Shown: positions 6,397 to 8,011 of the stretch, piece after piece
Numbering within the stretch: the stretch's first letter is position 1
How the letters are laid out: every line of letters starts with the position of its first letter
DNA from: Ramlibacter sp.
Lineage (GTDB): Bacteria > Pseudomonadota > Gammaproteobacteria > Burkholderiales > Burkholderiaceae_C
Direction: 5' to 3'
Length of the DNA stretch: 8,011 nt
Assembly (NCBI GenBank): GCA_025351615.1
Contig: JANXVP010000406.1
Span: 1 to 8,011, forward strand
Notes under the pieces: generated by a model
The model's database searches: none
The model's input: the letters and a program-made list of their open reading frames with translations, nothing else
Told to the model about the DNA's origin: nothing
Translations under genes and position numbers: made by a program

Positions 6397-6930
6397 ATGG
6401 ACGACGGCAAGCCCCTGCATCCCTGCCTGCCCTGGCTGGCCGCGCTAGCCGCGCTAGCCGCGCTTGGGGCGCTGCCCGCGCAGGCGCAGGACCGGGGACT
6501 GGCGTCGCCCTTCAACTGGCCCAGGTCGCCGGCGCTGGAGGTGTCGCAGACCCGCGCCTCCTGGGACCCCTCGTTCAAATGGGGACAGGTGCGGCTGATG
6601 CCTTCCTTGCAAGTCACGCCGGGGGGCTTCTGGGGCGGGGGGGTGTCCCTGGACGCCGGCGGACGCTGGTTCGGCGGTCTCCGCCTGGGACTCAATACCC
6701 AGCGCCGCGACGCAGACGCTCCAGTCACCAGTGAAGCCATCCTGCTGTCGGGCGGTTACCGCTTGGGCGCCCAGCAATCGGTCAGCCTGCAGCTGGTGCG
6801 CGACCGCCGCGAAAGTCTGGGCCTCGCGGTGAGCTACGACTGGCCAAGCTACTACCTGCGGCTGGGGTGGGACAAGACCCGTATCCTGCCCCAGGACACG
6901 GTGCGCCTGTCGGCGGGCGTGCGCTTCTAG
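6397..6930 (+). CDS. Small exported protein, probable outer-membrane beta-barrel
   Basis: A 177-residue protein that I do not recognise as a named family. It has a Sec-type signal peptide with an Ala/Leu-rich core (about residues 11-27) and a likely cleavage site after AQA (28-30). The mature part shows alternating polar and hydrophobic segments with many Gly, Trp, Tyr and Phe, for example VRLMPSLQV, GVSLDAGGRWFGGLRLGLN and YYLRLGWDK. It ends in Phe (VRF), the C-terminal signature of outer-membrane barrels recognised by the BAM machinery. A barrel of roughly eight strands would fit the length (inference). The start has no Shine-Dalgarno but has a -10-like TAAAGT 6 nt upstream. It converges with the minus-strand gene pair to its right, with stop codons 37 bp apart. 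The coding frame is supported by the coherent signal peptide and barrel pattern. Confidence 0.72.
   Translation: MDDGKPLHPCLPWLAALAALAALGALPAQAQDRGLASPFNWPRSPALEVSQTRASWDPSFKWGQVRLMPSLQVTPGGFWGGGVSLDAGGRWFGGLRLGLNTQRRDADAPVTSEAILLSGGYRLGAQQSVSLQLVRDRRESLGLAVSYDWPSYYLRLGWDKTRILPQDTVRLSAGVRF
6439..6465 (+). repeat. 9-bp tandem repeat in a signal-peptide core
   Basis: Three consecutive 9-bp units, GCCGCGCTA twice and then GCCGCGCTT, encode an Ala-Ala-Leu repeat in the hydrophobic core of the exported protein's signal peptide. The unit is a multiple of three, so copy-number change would lengthen or shorten the core without a frameshift. Confidence 0.8.
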
Positions 6931-6967
6931 CCGGTCCGGCGCGCCAGGGTCGCCGCCGCGGCCCGCT

Positions 6968-7627
6968 TCAGTCCATCAGGTCGTTGTAGCCCTTGCGGTC
7001 GTAGTCCTTGGTGCGCTGCCAGGGAATTTCTTTCGCCGCCCCGGTCCTGTTCGCCAGAAGCGACTTCTGATTCAGCCCGTTGGACGACATGGTCAGGACT
7101 TGTCGGGGATAGTTCAAACCCTCGTCCCACAGCACCTGGACCACGCCATCCGGGCGTCGGCTTTCATACCATCGGGCGCCATCGGTCAGCGCGCCTTTCC
7201 TGTGCATGCCGGCGAGCGTGCGCGGATCGATCAGGTAGTAGGCCTGGTCCCAGGAACTGGTAAACCCGACGTTCCCGTAATCCGGCCGGTCCACATCGAT
7301 CACCAGCTGTTCCTGCCGGTCGACCAGCGCCAGTTTCGTCGCCTTCTTGCCATCGGCGGAAACCCAGCGCGCCGCTCCGGCGATGTTGAAGTGCGTGCCG
7401 CCGCCGGCATGGACGTGCGGCGTCTGCAGGGCGGCAGGCACAACGCGCTCGAACCAGACCTGGCCGTCGCGCCGGACGAAGCGCTCGCTGAATTCCGAGG
7501 TCACTGTCATGCCGTCCTTGCCGCTGATGCGGATTTTGTGGGCCAGCAGCAGGTCCAGATCTTGCGCGGCCACTGCGCCCGATGTCACGGCCAGCGCCAG
7601 CGCCGCCAATGCCAGGGTGGTTTTCAT
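6968..7627 (-). CDS. Exported protein of unknown function next to alkaline phosphatase
   Basis: A 219-residue protein with a clear signal peptide (MKTTLALAALALAVTSGAVA), probably cleaved after Ala 20 or 21. The mature part is rich in beta-strand-like stretches such as GQVWFERVV, QEQLVIDV and AYYLIDPRTL. It carries a histidine cluster, PHVHAGGGTHFN (70-81, with H71, H73 and H79), that could bind a metal. The strand pattern, with RRPDGVVQVLWDEGLNYPRQV late in the chain, faintly recalls LolA-like periplasmic folds, but this is only a guess. I do not recognise the family. No lipobox is seen, so it is likely periplasmic. It starts 4 nt after the stop of the phosphatase gene upstream on the same strand, suggesting co-transcription and related function. 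No clear Shine-Dalgarno precedes the ATG. Confidence 0.75.
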   Translation of the reverse strand: MKTTLALAALALAVTSGAVAAQDLDLLLAHKIRISGKDGMTVTSEFSERFVRRDGQVWFERVVPAALQTPHVHAGGGTHFNIAGAARWVSADGKKATKLALVDRQEQLVIDVDRPDYGNVGFTSSWDQAYYLIDPRTLAGMHRKGALTDGARWYESRRPDGVVQVLWDEGLNYPRQVLTMSSNGLNQKSLLANRTGAAKEIPWQRTKDYDRKGYNDLMD

Positions 7628-7631
7628 CGCG

Positions 7632-8011
7632 TCAGAACCCGAACGCTGATTTGAGCTGGCCGAAGACCGCGGTGTTGTCCAGCGTGCCTTTCAGACCGGT
7701 GCGGCCGGCGCCCGCCGCAAACAGCATCACGTCGCCGCTGCCGTGCGTTTCCCCGCCGGCGGATGTGCCCGCGAGTTGCACGCCGATCTGCTGGTTGTAA
7801 TCCTTGTGCGTGGTGTCGACGTTTGTCACGTCGTCGCGCACGGCCTGGCGCGTGGCCCCCCCGTTGGTCGTCACGCTGCCATTGCCGCTGCCGTTGCCAA
7901 ACACCAGCGTGGTGTAAGGCTTGCCGTCGGCGGCCCTGGCCGACACGCTAGGCGTCTGGAAGTTGTCGGTCTTGCCCAGGATCGGGTTGCCCTTGCTGGT
8001 GTAGCCGTTGA
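7632..8011 (-). CDS. Alkaline phosphatase, C-terminal part (cut by window edge)
   Basis: The last 125 or so codons of a gene whose 5' end lies beyond the right edge; the frame stays open to 8009. The C-terminal ETHGSGDVMLFAAGAGRTGL segment, followed by a KGTLDNTAVFGQLKSAFGF ending, matches the terminal block of alkaline phosphatases. In that block the His after Glu-Thr is the zinc ligand equivalent to E. coli PhoA H412, and the final strand and helix follow. The upstream segment NGYTSKGNPILGKTDNF, then TPSVSARAADGKPYTTLVFGNG, fits the region between the last two metal-binding motifs. The signal peptide, catalytic Ser and remaining metal ligands are out of view, so subfamily and activity cannot be judged. 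It hydrolyses phosphate monoesters in the periplasm if typical. It heads a probable two-gene unit with the unknown exported protein. Any Pho-box promoter would be outside the window. Confidence 0.85.
   Translation of the reverse strand, partial: NGYTSKGNPILGKTDNFQTPSVSARAADGKPYTTLVFGNGSGNGSVTTNGGATRQAVRDDVTNVDTTHKDYNQQIGVQLAGTSAGGETHGSGDVMLFAAGAGRTGLKGTLDNTAVFGQLKSAFGF

Noticed and set aside
5491..6420. A 309-codon minus-strand frame over the glmM end, the MOSC gene and the following gap
   Set aside because: Its Ser/Arg/Pro-rich translation is typical of antisense frames, and it overlaps two well-supported plus-strand genes.
6931..6967. Shared terminator between the convergent genes
   Set aside because: The 37-bp gap is GC-rich with a GGCGCGCC palindrome (6938-6945) but has no proper stem and no T-run on either strand.
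7100..7654. A 184-codon plus-strand frame opposite the unknown exported gene
   Set aside because: The minus-strand frame has a textbook signal peptide and a 4-nt junction with the phosphatase gene; the plus-strand frame has neither and looks like an antisense shadow.

Overview
The window looks like chromosome of a GC-rich betaproteobacterium, most likely Burkholderiales and perhaps Comamonadaceae. This rests on the high GC content, the proline/glycine/serine-rich FtsH tail, and the gene order yhbY / rlmE-ftsH / folP-glmM. That order is also the E. coli one. No database search was possible, so the taxonomy is inference.

Layout from left to right. Positions 1-183 hold a short repeat cluster: a 30-bp tandem array of REP-like hairpin units, an inverted copy, and a 20-bp tandem repeat, all lying 3' of yhbY. 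yhbY (minus strand, ribosome-assembly CRM protein) is head-to-head with rlmE, 38 bp apart. rlmE (23S rRNA 2'-O-methyltransferase) is followed after 125 bp by ftsH (membrane AAA protease, TTG start). A perfect 11-bp hairpin terminator ends the ftsH unit. Next comes a tightly packed unit, folP (dihydropteroate synthase), glmM (phosphoglucosamine mutase) and a MOSC-domain protein, joined by ATGA and GTGA stop/start overlaps. A 149-bp gap leads to a small exported protein predicted to be an outer-membrane beta-barrel. Converging on it from the right, on the minus strand, are an exported protein of unknown function and the C-terminal end of an alkaline phosphatase that runs off the window. These two are 4 bp apart and probably co-transcribed.

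The left two thirds is conserved housekeeping: ribosome maturation, membrane-protein quality control, folate synthesis and the amino-sugar branch of cell-wall synthesis. The right third is more lineage-specific cell-envelope and phosphate-related material.

I found no mobile element, phage, CRISPR, tRNA, rRNA or obviously new defence or biosynthetic system. The observations most worth checking are the recurring '-10-like hexamer, 6 nt, ATG' arrangement with no Shine-Dalgarno at three gene starts (possible leaderless mRNAs), the repeat cluster, the MOSC gene coupled to glmM, and the unknown exported partner of the alkaline phosphatase.
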